From: Bifidobacterium felsineum
Lineage (GTDB): Bacteria; Actinomycetota; Actinomycetes; Actinomycetales; Bifidobacteriaceae
Length of the DNA: 64,000 bases
Reading direction: 5' to 3'
NCBI RefSeq assembly: GCF_002802915.1
Contig: NZ_PEBJ01000004.1
Coordinates: forward strand, 62,001 to 126,000
Shown here: piece after piece, positions 1 to 7,474 of the stretch
Layout: each line of letters starts with the position of its first letter
How positions within the stretch are numbered: position 1 is the stretch's first letter
Made by a program: the position numbers and the translations under genes
Notes under the pieces: model-generated
The model's input: the letters and a program-made list of their open reading frames with translations, nothing else
Told to the model about the DNA's origin: nothing
The model's database searches: none

Positions 1-236
1 GGCTGTATGCCTTTGAGCAGCGTGGCCGCTCCAGCCCAGAGCATCACAATGCCGAGCACGAAGCCTGTTTGGAAGGTGAAATACACCCAATACTGCGGCT
101 TGGACCAGGCCTCATACGTGCCCACGAAGCAGAATCCCGCAATGGCCAGCCGCCATAATGCCACAATGAATCTCATATTTTCTGAGTCTACCCACTGCGC
201 CAGCCTCGCCGACGGGTATATCGTTGAGCCGATCAT
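1..236 (-). CDS. Multi-pass membrane protein, 5' part only (possibly Pr6Pr family)
   Basis: The reading frame on the minus strand begins at an ATG at 236 preceded by an AGGGA ribosome site and runs off the left edge after 78 codons, so only the N-terminus is visible. After about 20 residues there is a hydrophobic segment (RFIVALWRLAIAGFCFVG), then an aromatic loop and a second hydrophobic segment ending in AGAATLLKG. This is the pattern of a small multi-pass integral membrane protein. The FxTFQTG-like loop resembles Pr6Pr-type proteins of Actinobacteria, but this is only an impression. It is divergent from pncB, with about 100 bases between the two starts. No function can be assigned. Confidence 0.6.
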   Translation of the reverse strand, partial: MIGSTIYPSARLAQWVDSENMRFIVALWRLAIAGFCFVGTYEAWSKPQYWVYFTFQTGFVLGIVMLWAGAATLLKGIQ

Positions 237-344
237 GCTGAATTCCCTGAAATGCGTCTGGCATGGTTGCCGCGCAGGACTACACTTATAGTCAGTTTTA
301 CCATTAGTAGGAAAACCAACCAGCAGGAAAGGCCCGATTCGATA

Positions 345-1667
345 ATGGTCGATTATTCGCCGGCTCTGATGACCGACATGTACGAATACACAATGCTCGA
401 TGCCGCGCTTAAGGACGGCACCGCGAATCGCAAGTGCGTGTTTGAAGTGTTTACGCGCCACCTGCCCGAAGGCCGCCGTTATGGCGTGGTGGCTGGCACC
501 GGCCGTATTCTGGATGAGCTTGAACGCTTCCACTTGGACGATGAGGACCTGAAGTTCCTCGCCGACCGCCATGTGGTGAGCCCTGAAACCATCAAGTGGC
601 TGGAGAATTTCCGCTTCTCCGGTTCCATCAAGGGCTACCGCGAAGGCGAGATGTTCTTCCCGAACTCCCCGATTCTGCAGGTCGAGGGCACGTTCGGCGA
701 ATGCACACTGCTGGAGACGCTGATCCTGTCGATTCTTAACTATGATTCCGCCGTGGCTTCCGCCGCATCCCGCATGGTGTCCGCCGCCAAGGACCGCCCG
801 TGCATGGATATGGGCGGCCGTCGCACCAACGAATGGGCTGCGGTTGCCGCCGCGCGCGCCGCAGTAGTGGGCGGCTTCAAGGGCACTGCAAACCTGCTCG
901 CCGCGCAGCTCTATGGTTTGAAGGCCATCGGCACTGCCGCGCATTGCTTCACTTTGGTGCATGACTCCGAACGCGATGCGTTCGAATCGCAGATCGCCGC
1001 ACTCGGCAAGAACACCACACTGCTGGTGGATACCTACAACATCGAGGAAGCCGTCAAGACCGCCGTCGAGGTGGCTGGTCCGGAACTCGGCGGCATTCGC
1101 ATCGACTCTGGCGATTTGGCTGCGATGGCACAGCGCGTGCGCAATCAGTTGGATGCGCTGGGAGCCACGAACACCACGATTACCGTGACCAATGATCTGG
1201 ATGAGTATGCACTGGCCGCACTACAGACCGCGCCTGTGGATTCCTATGGCGTGGGTACGATGCTGGTCACCGGTTCCGGCGCACCCACCTGCGCGATGGT
1301 GTACAAACTCACCGAACGCGAGGGAGCGGATGGCACGATGCAGCCCGTGGCCAAGAAGTCGAAGGATAAGGCCACGGTACCGGGCCGCAAGCTGGCGTAT
1401 CGCTCGTATGAATATTCGCTCGCCGAAGCCGAGCATGTGATCTCGGGTTCCGAGGAAAAGCTCGCTGGATTCACGCCGGAACCGGAATGGAAGAACCTGT
1501 TGGTGAACTTCGTCGATCACGGCAAGGCCGACTCCCAGTGGCAGGGCCATGACGCCATCATGGCCGCACACGACTACCGCGCCAAGGCTTTGGCCGAGCT
1601 GCCGATCACCGCACAGAGCCTGATGAAGGGCGAGCCGGTGATTCCTACGGAAACCACAGTCCTGTGA
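345..1667 (+). CDS. pncB: Nicotinate phosphoribosyltransferase
   Basis: Converts nicotinate and PRPP to nicotinate mononucleotide, the first step of the Preiss-Handler NAD salvage route, in the cytoplasm. The 440-residue product has the expected family length. Visible hallmarks are FEVFTRHLPEGRRYGVVAG near the N-terminus, the GGRRTNEWAAVAAARAAVVG segment, the TAAHCF stretch carrying the family's phosphorylated histidine, and GIRIDSGDLAAMAQ for phosphate binding. The start at 345 (MVDYSPALMTDMYEYTM) was chosen because an AGGAAAGG ribosome site lies 13 bases upstream; the frame is open further upstream but without conservation. The stop codon lies inside a 19-bp hairpin that probably acts as terminator. 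No operon partner is visible. Confidence 0.95.
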   Translation: MVDYSPALMTDMYEYTMLDAALKDGTANRKCVFEVFTRHLPEGRRYGVVAGTGRILDELERFHLDDEDLKFLADRHVVSPETIKWLENFRFSGSIKGYREGEMFFPNSPILQVEGTFGECTLLETLILSILNYDSAVASAASRMVSAAKDRPCMDMGGRRTNEWAAVAAARAAVVGGFKGTANLLAAQLYGLKAIGTAAHCFTLVHDSERDAFESQIAALGKNTTLLVDTYNIEEAVKTAVEVAGPELGGIRIDSGDLAAMAQRVRNQLDALGATNTTITVTNDLDEYALAALQTAPVDSYGVGTMLVTGSGAPTCAMVYKLTEREGADGTMQPVAKKSKDKATVPGRKLAYRSYEYSLAEAEHVISGSEEKLAGFTPEPEWKNLLVNFVDHGKADSQWQGHDAIMAAHDYRAKALAELPITAQSLMKGEPVIPTETTVL

Positions 1668-1875
1668 TTTCCGTAGGAATCCGTCGCGGCACAGCCGCTC
1701 CCCGGCCGCAACAACGGACAGGCTCCGCCTGAGCACTGTTAGCTCGCTATCGTTCGCACCTCGCCTACAAATAACCCACCGGGTTATTTGCTTTGCGGCT
1801 CGGCCATACAGACACCCCACTGGGCTGTCTGCTTAACGGTTCGGCTACTGAAACCACAGTTCTGTGATTTCCGTA
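1641..1875. repeat. Hairpin cluster bounded by a 26-base direct repeat
   Basis: A near-perfect 19-bp inverted repeat (1641-1680, 2-base loop) overlaps the pncB stop. Its core (1650-1675) recurs exactly 200 bases later at 1850-1875 with 25 of 26 bases identical. Between them are four short hairpins, each with a 3-base loop: 1686-1698, 1719-1731, 1768-1790 (10-bp stem) and 1809-1831 (one mismatch). The last two lie in diverged tandem units whose arms differ but still pair. The block lies between the convergent ends of pncB and the MerR gene, so a two-way terminator role is likely. Confidence 0.75.
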
Positions 1876-1879
1876 TGAT

Positions 1880-2308
1880 TCAGCAATCAATCGAATAGAC
1901 GCGGGTTTTGTAGTTCAGCCAATCCGGCAGGGGCTCACCCGCGTCTATCGCACGCTTGATATCGCCGTAATAATGGAGCTTACGCTGCACGTGGATGGCC
2001 GCCTCATTGAGCGCGCGGCGTTGCTCATCCAAGGCTTTACGCCGGGATTCCAAAAGCTCCAAAATCTCATTGATATGCTCCGGCTCATTGGACTCATATA
2101 CGAAGAACTTCTTCAAATCATCAATGGTCATGCCAGCGTTTTTGAAGCAGCAAATCGCGCGCAGACGGTCAATATGGCAGTCCTCGTACACGCGCTGGCC
2201 GGTTTCCGTGCGCCCAACGTTGGTGAGCAATCCCTGATCCTCGTAGTAACGCAGCGTGGACGGCTGCATATGAAACTGTGTGGCCACTTGCCGAATCGTG
2301 TATGACAT
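1880..2308 (-). CDS. MerR-family transcriptional regulator
   Basis: A 142-residue one-component regulator. Residues 1-70 form the winged-helix DNA-binding domain (YTIRQVATQFHMQPSTLRYY, then GLL, GQRVY and LRAICCFKNAGMTIDDLKKF), and residues 75-125 form the antiparallel dimerisation helix typical of MerR proteins. The C-terminus is short and lacks the cysteine clusters of metal sensors; it resembles the AdhR-like or aldehyde-responsive branch, which is an inference. The start at 2308 follows an AAGGAG site; a longer upstream frame exists but lacks support. It is divergent from an aldo/keto reductase with a dyad between them, so it probably regulates that gene and itself. Confidence 0.9.
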   Translation of the reverse strand: MSYTIRQVATQFHMQPSTLRYYEDQGLLTNVGRTETGQRVYEDCHIDRLRAICCFKNAGMTIDDLKKFFVYESNEPEHINEILELLESRRKALDEQRRALNEAAIHVQRKLHYYGDIKRAIDAGEPLPDWLNYKTRVYSIDC

Positions 2309-2374
2309 CTGCTTCTCCTTAGCTTTTGCGCAAAACATCTTGGCGACACGCCGACGTACCGCCGAACATTTGCA

Positions 2375-2396
2375 TTCAAGTTCACTTGAACTGGAA
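2375..2396. promoter_or_regulatory. Putative MerR operator
   Basis: A 22-base dyad with one mismatched pair whose core is AGTTCA-CT-TGAACT lies between the divergent MerR and reductase genes. A TATAAT-like CATAAT at 2398-2403 follows it towards the reductase. MerR proteins bind dyads inside long promoter spacers, which fits the layout. The exact -35 element is not clear. Confidence 0.6.
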
Positions 2397-2464
2397 CCAT
2401 AATAACCGATAACGAAACCACATGCCCCAAACAGGCATCGGAACAACGCGCCACAGGAGGCACC

Positions 2465-3475
2465 ATGTTCGAACCAACCGCCACTTACCCCCCAAACCCG
2501 CATCGCTATGACACGATGACCTACAACCGTGCAGGAAACTCCGGTCTGAAGCTGCCGGCAGTCTCCCTCGGATTCTGGCACAACTTCGGCGACATCACGC
2601 CGTTCGAACAGATGAAATCGCTGGTGTTCACCGCGTTCGACAACGGCATCACCCACTTCGACCTGGCCAACAACTACGGCCCTGAACCCGGTCAGGCAGA
2701 GAAGAACTGCGGTCTGCTGCTCGCCAAGTATTTCAAGCATCACCGCGATGAACTGATCATCTCCACCAAGGCCGGCTACGAGATGTGGGCCGGACCATAC
2801 GGCGACCTCGGCAGCCGCAAGTACCTGCTCGCCTCACTTGACCAGTCGCTCGAACGTCTCGGTCTTGATTACGTGGACATCTTCTACCATCACCACCCGG
2901 ATCCGGAGACCCCGCTCGAGGAGACGATGGGCGCACTGGCCCAGGCCGTGAACTCCGGCAAGGCGCTGTACGTGGGCCTGTCCAACTACGACGGACCGAC
3001 GATGGAGAAGGCCGCTGCAATCCTCAAGGAATTGCATGTGCCGTTCATCATCAACCAGAACAAGTACAACATCCTCGACCGCACGGTGGAACATAACGGT
3101 TTGAAGGAGACCGCATACAAGCTCGGCAAAGGCCTCATCACCTTCTGCCCGCTGGAGCAGGGCCTGTTGACCAACCGTTATCTGAACGGCATCCCCGCCG
3201 ACAGCCGAATCGCCCACGATCCGCGATTCCTCAACGATTCCGCGCTCACCGACAAGCTGCACAAACAGGTGGTGGATCTGAACAATCTGGCGGCCGAACG
3301 CGGCCAGTCGCTTGCAGAGATGAGCCTGGCATGGCTGCTGCACGACGGCAAGGTGACTTCCGTGCTGGCCGGCGCTTCCAAGCCGCAGCAGATCCTGGAC
3401 AACATCGGCGCGCTGAAGAACACGCATTTCAGCGACGAAGAGCTCAAGCTGATCGACGAAATCTCCGCTCGCTGA
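2465..3475 (+). CDS. Aldo/keto reductase (YghZ-like, KCNAB-type)
   Basis: An NADPH-dependent TIM-barrel oxidoreductase of 336 residues, the length of the YghZ/Kv-beta branch. Signature stretches are GNSGLKLPAVSLGFW at the N-terminus, FDLANNYGPEPG carrying the catalytic Asp and Tyr, STKAGY carrying the Lys, YHHHPDPETPLEETM carrying the His, and the cofactor loop LAGASKPQQILDNI near the C-terminus. An AGGAGG site at 2455 fixes the start. It is divergent from the MerR regulator with a shared dyad, suggesting induction by a reactive carbonyl or similar stress; substrate unknown. A convergent hairpin element follows it. Confidence 0.92.
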   Translation: MFEPTATYPPNPHRYDTMTYNRAGNSGLKLPAVSLGFWHNFGDITPFEQMKSLVFTAFDNGITHFDLANNYGPEPGQAEKNCGLLLAKYFKHHRDELIISTKAGYEMWAGPYGDLGSRKYLLASLDQSLERLGLDYVDIFYHHHPDPETPLEETMGALAQAVNSGKALYVGLSNYDGPTMEKAAAILKELHVPFIINQNKYNILDRTVEHNGLKETAYKLGKGLITFCPLEQGLLTNRYLNGIPADSRIAHDPRFLNDSALTDKLHKQVVDLNNLAAERGQSLAEMSLAWLLHDGKVTSVLAGASKPQQILDNIGALKNTHFSDEELKLIDEISAR

Positions 3476-3497
3476 AACGCGCACGACCCCACGTAAG

Positions 3498-3652
3498 GCC
3501 GGGTTTTCAGCTCAACCAGCTGTAAATCCGGCAAAATACAGGCTGAAAAGGACGAAAACGCCAATTCGCAGCGCCAAATAGGACAAAGAACGCATTCAAA
3601 ACGTCCATTTGGCGCTGCGAATTGAGGGAAACGTCCTTTTCGGCCCGTATTT
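3498..3652. repeat. Nested long inverted repeat at convergent gene ends
   Basis: An imperfect hairpin at 3498-3532 (GCCGG/CCGGC outer stem, CAGCT/AGCTG inner stem) is followed by a nested inverted repeat at 3534-3652. In the latter, about 50 bases on the left pair with about 50 on the right; the inner perfect run reads CAATTCGCAGCGCCAAAT. It lies between the convergent reductase and DUF3039 genes and reaches the stop codon of the latter. A bidirectional terminator is the simplest role. Confidence 0.7.
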
Positions 3653-3954
3653 CAGGCCATCATCTCGTCATAGATGCGCTTGCAATCCGGGCAGACCGGG
3701 TACTTGGACGGATCATGCTTCGGCACCCACACCTTGCCGCACAGAGCCACGACCGGGCGTCCGGTCGCGCGGGACTCGGCGATACGGTCGCGAGACACGT
3801 AATGCGCGAACCGATCGGCGTCACCGCCATCATCGCGGACCGGAGACTCCTCAACCTGCGGGCGCTCCAACACCGAAGTTCCCGCGGACTGATCCGGATT
3901 CCTCAGCGGCTCGGCATCATCGACAAAGCTTGCAAAGTTCACACTCAGGCTCAT
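3652..3954 (-). CDS. DUF3039 family protein, putative zinc-binding
   Basis: A 100-residue protein of the actinobacterial DUF3039 family, function unknown. The acidic, probably disordered N-terminal half is followed by the conserved core DRFAHYVSRDRIAESRATG, then VVALCGKVWVPKHDP and CPDCKRIYDEM. The single cysteine in ALCG plus the CPDC pair suggest metal binding; this is inference from the pattern. The start at 3954 has a loosely placed GGAAAG upstream. It is divergent from coaD and does not look co-transcribed with anything. Confidence 0.85.
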   Translation of the reverse strand: MSLSVNFASFVDDAEPLRNPDQSAGTSVLERPQVEESPVRDDGGDADRFAHYVSRDRIAESRATGRPVVALCGKVWVPKHDPSKYPVCPDCKRIYDEMMA

Positions 3955-4052
3955 GACGTACTTCTTTCCTTGGCGTACTGTGGCAAACAGCGTCCGTCAT
4001 CGACGGATATCCGCATTCCATCATAGATTCCCGCTGTTACTGGCTGACGATG

Positions 4053-4058
4053 TAGTCT
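4053..4058 (+). promoter_or_regulatory. Probable -10 element of coaD (leaderless start)
   Basis: TAGTCT ends seven bases before the coaD ATG and no ribosome site is present, so transcription probably starts at or beside the start codon. Leaderless genes are common in Actinobacteria. Confidence 0.4.
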
Positions 4059-4065
4059 AGAAGTC

Positions 4066-4566
4066 ATGACTATCGCAGTATGCCCCGGCTCGTTCGACCC
4101 CGTAACCGCCGGCCACTTGGATGTAATCGAGCGCTCGGCGCGATTTTTCGATGAGGTTCACGTAGTGGTGGCTGTCAACGCCGCGAAAACACCGATGTTT
4201 TCCGAAGCCACCAGAGTCAATGTGATTCGCCATGCCTTGAAGGAGGCCGGCTGCACCAATGTGGCCGTCGCCTCGACCGAGGGGCTTATCACGGACTATT
4301 GCAAGAAGGTTGGCGCCAGCGTCATCGTCAAAGGTCTGCGCCAGAACGGTGATTACGAGGCCGAACTCGGCATGGCTTTGGTCAACCGCAAACTTGCCGG
4401 CATCGAAACATTGTTCCTGCCGGCCGACCCGATTCTTGAACATATCTCCAGTTCCATTGTCAAAGACGTGGCACGGCACGGCGGTGACGTGACGGGCATG
4501 GTGCCCGATTGCGTCGTTCCGATGCTGGCCGAGGCCTTGGCAGAGGAAAGTCAGAAGAAGGACTGA
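4066..4566 (+). CDS. coaD: Phosphopantetheine adenylyltransferase
   Basis: Transfers AMP from ATP to 4'-phosphopantetheine, the penultimate step of coenzyme A synthesis, in the cytoplasm. The 166-residue product starts with the nucleotidyltransferase signature [20 protein letters not shown] (T/HxGH motif). It also contains [23 protein letters not shown] and the C-terminal [16 protein letters not shown], both diagnostic of CoaD. It heads a tight cluster with the SepIVA-like gene 7 bases downstream, then DUF177, rpmF and rnc, an order shared with other Actinobacteria. Confidence 0.97.
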   Translation: MTIAVCPGSFDPVTAGHLDVIERSARFFDEVHVVVAVNAAKTPMFSEATRVNVIRHALKEAGCTNVAVASTEGLITDYCKKVGASVIVKGLRQNGDYEAELGMALVNRKLAGIETLFLPADPILEHISSSIVKDVARHGGDVTGMVPDCVVPMLAEALAEESQKKD

Positions 4567-4573
4567 TGACTAG

Positions 4574-5455
4574 ATGACTATGAGTGACGACCACCCCACC
4601 GGATACGTTGACCTGACCAAGCCGGAGCAGACCCCGGCTGCAACCAGCGCAGCACCGCAGGAGTCTGACGCCGCAACTGGCGCGGCACCGGCAACGGCAA
4701 GCCAGGCCCCTCTGCCTCCCACTGAGGCTGCCTCCATTGTGATGCCGGCCGCCACTTCTCGCGCGCCGCATGCCGACCACCCTGAGACTGCGGCTCCGGC
4801 ATCAGCCGGCGAGAATGCAGGTTCCGGTAAGTCGCGATTCAACATGGATGCGCTTCCTGATTTGCGCGAAACGCTGAACCCCGATTCTTCCACGGAAAAG
4901 AGCCGCGAGGAATTCACCACTGTGTATGACGTCATCGATCAGATTGACGCCATGCTCGCCGAAGCCAAAACCAGCTTTTTGACACCCGGCATGGTGCGCG
5001 TGGATCGCGAAGAGCTCACTGCGCAGCTCAACGAATTGAAGAAGCTGCTGCCAGTGCAGCTGGAGCGCGCTTCGGCCTTGATGCGCGAAGCTGAACGCCG
5101 CCTGGAATCGGCGCAGACACAGGCCAACGCCGTAGTGGCATCCGCGCAAAGCCGTGCGGCGGACATGATCAAGGAAGCCAACGAGCAGGCGCAATTCCTG
5201 GCCGGCCAGGAGAACGTGACCGAACTGGCCCGTCAGAAGGCCCGCACGATTCTGGAGCAGGCACAGAATAAGTCAGACCACCTGACCCAAGGCGCCGACC
5301 AGTACTGCACCACTGTGATGGAAGGCCTCTCCCAGCAGCTCACAAAGCTCAATCAGGACGTTCAGGCTGGGCTTAACGTACTGAATGAGCGCCAGCGCGC
5401 GGCATCCGAAAAGATGCCGAACATCACGCTGAATGATTATCCTGAAGCGCAGTAA
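4574..5455 (+). CDS. Coiled-coil DivIVA/SepIVA-like cell-division protein
   Basis: A 293-residue soluble protein. Residues 1-100 are Ala/Pro/Thr-rich and probably disordered. Residues about 115-290 form a long coiled coil (YDVIDQIDAMLAEAKTSF, LNELKKLLPVQLERASALMR, EAERRLESAQTQANAVVASA), resembling DivIVA-type scaffolds. In mycobacteria the gene just upstream of the DUF177 protein encodes SepIVA, a divisome and septation factor; the same neighbours here (DUF177, rpmF, rnc) make a SepIVA-like role plausible but unproven. The start at 4574 follows GAAGGA within the coaD tail; a second ATG lies at 4580. Confidence 0.75.
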   Translation: MTMSDDHPTGYVDLTKPEQTPAATSAAPQESDAATGAAPATASQAPLPPTEAASIVMPAATSRAPHADHPETAAPASAGENAGSGKSRFNMDALPDLRETLNPDSSTEKSREEFTTVYDVIDQIDAMLAEAKTSFLTPGMVRVDREELTAQLNELKKLLPVQLERASALMREAERRLESAQTQANAVVASAQSRAADMIKEANEQAQFLAGQENVTELARQKARTILEQAQNKSDHLTQGADQYCTTVMEGLSQQLTKLNQDVQAGLNVLNERQRAASEKMPNITLNDYPEAQ

Positions 5456-5497
5456 GCAGTAACGTACAGCAGCACAGCACGAAAGGCATACAACCAT

Positions 5498-6130
5498 ATG
5501 GCACGAGTTGAGGATTCCCCGTGGGCGATTTCGGTGGCGCAGATCGCCTCCCGAGCCGGCCAGTCCAAGTCGGTTGACGCCGACTTCCCGGCACCGAGCG
5601 GCATCGGCGACAATATCGTCGGCATCAAGGAAGGCGCACCTGTCCACGTCACAGGCCAGTTCGATTCGATTGTGGATGGTCTGATTTTCACCGGCCGGCT
5701 CGTCGCACCGTTCGTCAGCGAATGCACCCGCTGTTTGAAACCGATTGACGAGGATTGGCCGGTGAATGTCACCGTGTTCTTCCCGTACGAATCCGCAGCG
5801 GACAAGAATACGGCTCGCGGAGGCAAGGGTAAGGGCGGCAAGGCCGCCAAGGATGAGGAAGTGGAGATCCTGGCCGGCGAGGATGAGTCCGAAGATACCT
5901 ATCCGCTGCTGGAAAACGGCGCTTTTGCGGACATCGAGGCGATGATTCGCGACACGCTGGTGGAATCTCTGCCGCTGCAGCCGCTGTGCAAGCCGGATTG
6001 CAAGGGATTATGCTCCCAGTGCGGCGTGGATCTGAACGAAAATCCCGACCACCATCATGAGTCCACGGATATTCGTTTCGCCGGCCTGGCGGCGCTGAAA
6101 GCCCAGCTGGAGGCTGAACAAGGCAAGTAG
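5498..6130 (+). CDS. DUF177 (YceD) family protein
   Basis: A 210-residue YceD-family protein, almost always encoded just before ribosomal protein L32, as here. Bacterial YceD has been linked to 23S rRNA accumulation; the mechanism is unsettled. The first half contains VTGQFDSIVDGLIFTG and the SECTRC cysteine pair. A Gly/Lys-rich insert (residues about 107-122) interrupts the domain. The C-terminal half has CKPDCKGLCSQCGVDLN, a likely zinc site. An AAAGG ribosome site precedes the ATG at 5498. Confidence 0.9.
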   Translation: MARVEDSPWAISVAQIASRAGQSKSVDADFPAPSGIGDNIVGIKEGAPVHVTGQFDSIVDGLIFTGRLVAPFVSECTRCLKPIDEDWPVNVTVFFPYESAADKNTARGGKGKGGKAAKDEEVEILAGEDESEDTYPLLENGAFADIEAMIRDTLVESLPLQPLCKPDCKGLCSQCGVDLNENPDHHHESTDIRFAGLAALKAQLEAEQGK

Positions 6131-6238
6131 TAAAGCCTGTACTACCTAAAAACAGGCGTGTTTGGTGTTTGTACGAGCCATGCGTTAAAATAACGGACGC
6201 TTAAGCTCAATTGTTCGAACGAAACAGAGGATACTCAA

Positions 6239-6433
6239 ATGGCACTGCCTAAGTACAAGACCTCTCGCGCCAACACGCACTCGCGTCGCGCGAACTGGAA
6301 GGCCACCGCTGCTGCAACCGTGAACTGCCCGAACTGTGGCGCTCCGGCCCTGCCGCACATGGCTTGCCCGGCATGCGGCAACTACCGTGGCCGCACCTAC
6401 CGCTCCGCCATCCAGCCGGCTCACACCAAGTGA
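6239..6433 (+). CDS. rpmF: 50S ribosomal protein L32
   Basis: A 64-residue basic protein of the large ribosomal subunit with the family start [20 protein letters not shown]. It has two CxxC pairs (CPNCG and CPACG), the zinc-binding form of L32. It carries a GAGGA ribosome site and is followed by a strong hairpin terminator. Located between DUF177 and rnc as in many bacteria. Confidence 0.97.
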   Translation: MALPKYKTSRANTHSRRANWKATAAATVNCPNCGAPALPHMACPACGNYRGRTYRSAIQPAHTK

Positions 6434-6454
6434 ACCCTGCGATAACGGCTTAAT

Positions 6455-6488
6455 GAAGACCCTGCCATCGACGGGTGGCAGGGTCTTC
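6455..6488 (+). terminator. Terminator after rpmF
   Basis: A perfect 13-bp stem (GAAGACCCTGCCA and its complement) with an 8-base loop lies 21 bases after the rpmF stop. No long T-tract follows. It overlaps any upstream alternative start of rnc, which argues for the rnc start at 6523. Confidence 0.75.
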
Positions 6489-6522
6489 GCATATCAATCA
6501 TCGCGAAGGATTGCGCATCACT

Positions 6523-7293
6523 ATGACTGGAACATCAACTGAAGCATCAGCCGAACATCATGTGCGAGTAAGCACTCAGGATGCCGACTACACGCCGGCC
6601 AGCGAATTGCTGGAGGCCCTAGGCACCACCATTAGCCCCGATCTGCTCGTGCAAGCTTTGACCCACCGCTCCTTCTCCCACGAAAACCCGGGCGCGCTCA
6701 ACTACGAACGTCTCGAATTCCTAGGCGACGCCGTACTGGAGCTCGTCTCCACCGAAACATTGTTCAAAATCCACCCGGATATGACCGAAGGCCAGCTGGC
6801 CAAAATGCGCGCCAAGGCCGTTTCCGAGGACGCGCTGAGCGCCATCGCCAAAACCAAGCTCAAGGTCGGCCCCTACATTCTGCTGGGCCACGGCGAGGCC
6901 GAGCAGGGCGGCGCCGAGAAGAACTCCATTCTATGCGACATCGTCGAGTCGCTGATCGGCGCCACCTTCCTGGAGCACGGCATTGACGAGGCGCGCAAGG
7001 TGGTGCACCGACTGATCGACGATACGCTTGCCGAAGTGGCCACCGAAGGCCCGGCATTGGATTGGAAGACCTCCCTGACCGTCAAGGCGCATGAAATCGG
7101 CAAGCCAGAGCCGATTTACCACATGGAAGTCTCCGGCCCGGAATACGCCCAGGTGTTCACCGCCAAAGTCAGCCTTGGTGATAATGACCAGATCATCGGT
7201 ATCGGCAAAGGCTCCAGCAAGCGCAAGGCGCAGCTGGCTGCCGCGGAAGCCGGCTGGAAGGCGCTTGACGCTCTCAAGAAGCGGACTAAGTAA
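6523..7293 (+). CDS. rnc: Ribonuclease III
   Basis: Double-strand-specific endoribonuclease that processes rRNA precursors and structured mRNAs. The 256-residue product has an N-terminal extension of about 25 residues, then the catalytic domain with the signature NYERLEFLGDAVLEL and the acidic partner CDIVESLIGA. A C-terminal double-stranded RNA-binding domain follows (residues about 180-252; GKGSSKRKAQLAAAEAGWKAL). The start at 6523 is 12 bases after GAAGGA; a GTG at 6475 in frame lies inside the rpmF terminator and is unlikely. Confidence 0.95.
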   Translation: MTGTSTEASAEHHVRVSTQDADYTPASELLEALGTTISPDLLVQALTHRSFSHENPGALNYERLEFLGDAVLELVSTETLFKIHPDMTEGQLAKMRAKAVSEDALSAIAKTKLKVGPYILLGHGEAEQGGAEKNSILCDIVESLIGATFLEHGIDEARKVVHRLIDDTLAEVATEGPALDWKTSLTVKAHEIGKPEPIYHMEVSGPEYAQVFTAKVSLGDNDQIIGIGKGSSKRKAQLAAAEAGWKALDALKKRTK

Positions 7294-7474
7294 GCCCGCT
7301 GTCAGCGATACGAATAGACTGATACCAACTAAATACCACAACATGAGCAGCGAGCCGCATGCTGAGCCACAAGCCCAGAAATCGGCCGGAATCAGATGAG
7401 CTCGACCCCGGCTCATTCCACTGCCGAGCGGTTCGACGCGGTTAATCGCGGTTAATTATGAGGTGAGAGGAATC

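Noticed and set aside
7-291. A 94-codon plus-strand frame at the left edge
   Set aside because: The minus strand encodes hydrophobic membrane segments with a ribosome site in the same place; the plus frame lacks both.
1221-1820. A 199-codon minus-strand frame crossing the pncB end
   Set aside because: It crosses the hairpin cluster and is antisense to well-conserved pncB sequence; no ribosome site.
7344-7400. A possible leader peptide before ilvB
   Set aside because: The 18-codon frame has no cluster of Val, Leu or Ile codons and no clear alternative hairpins, so attenuation is not supported.
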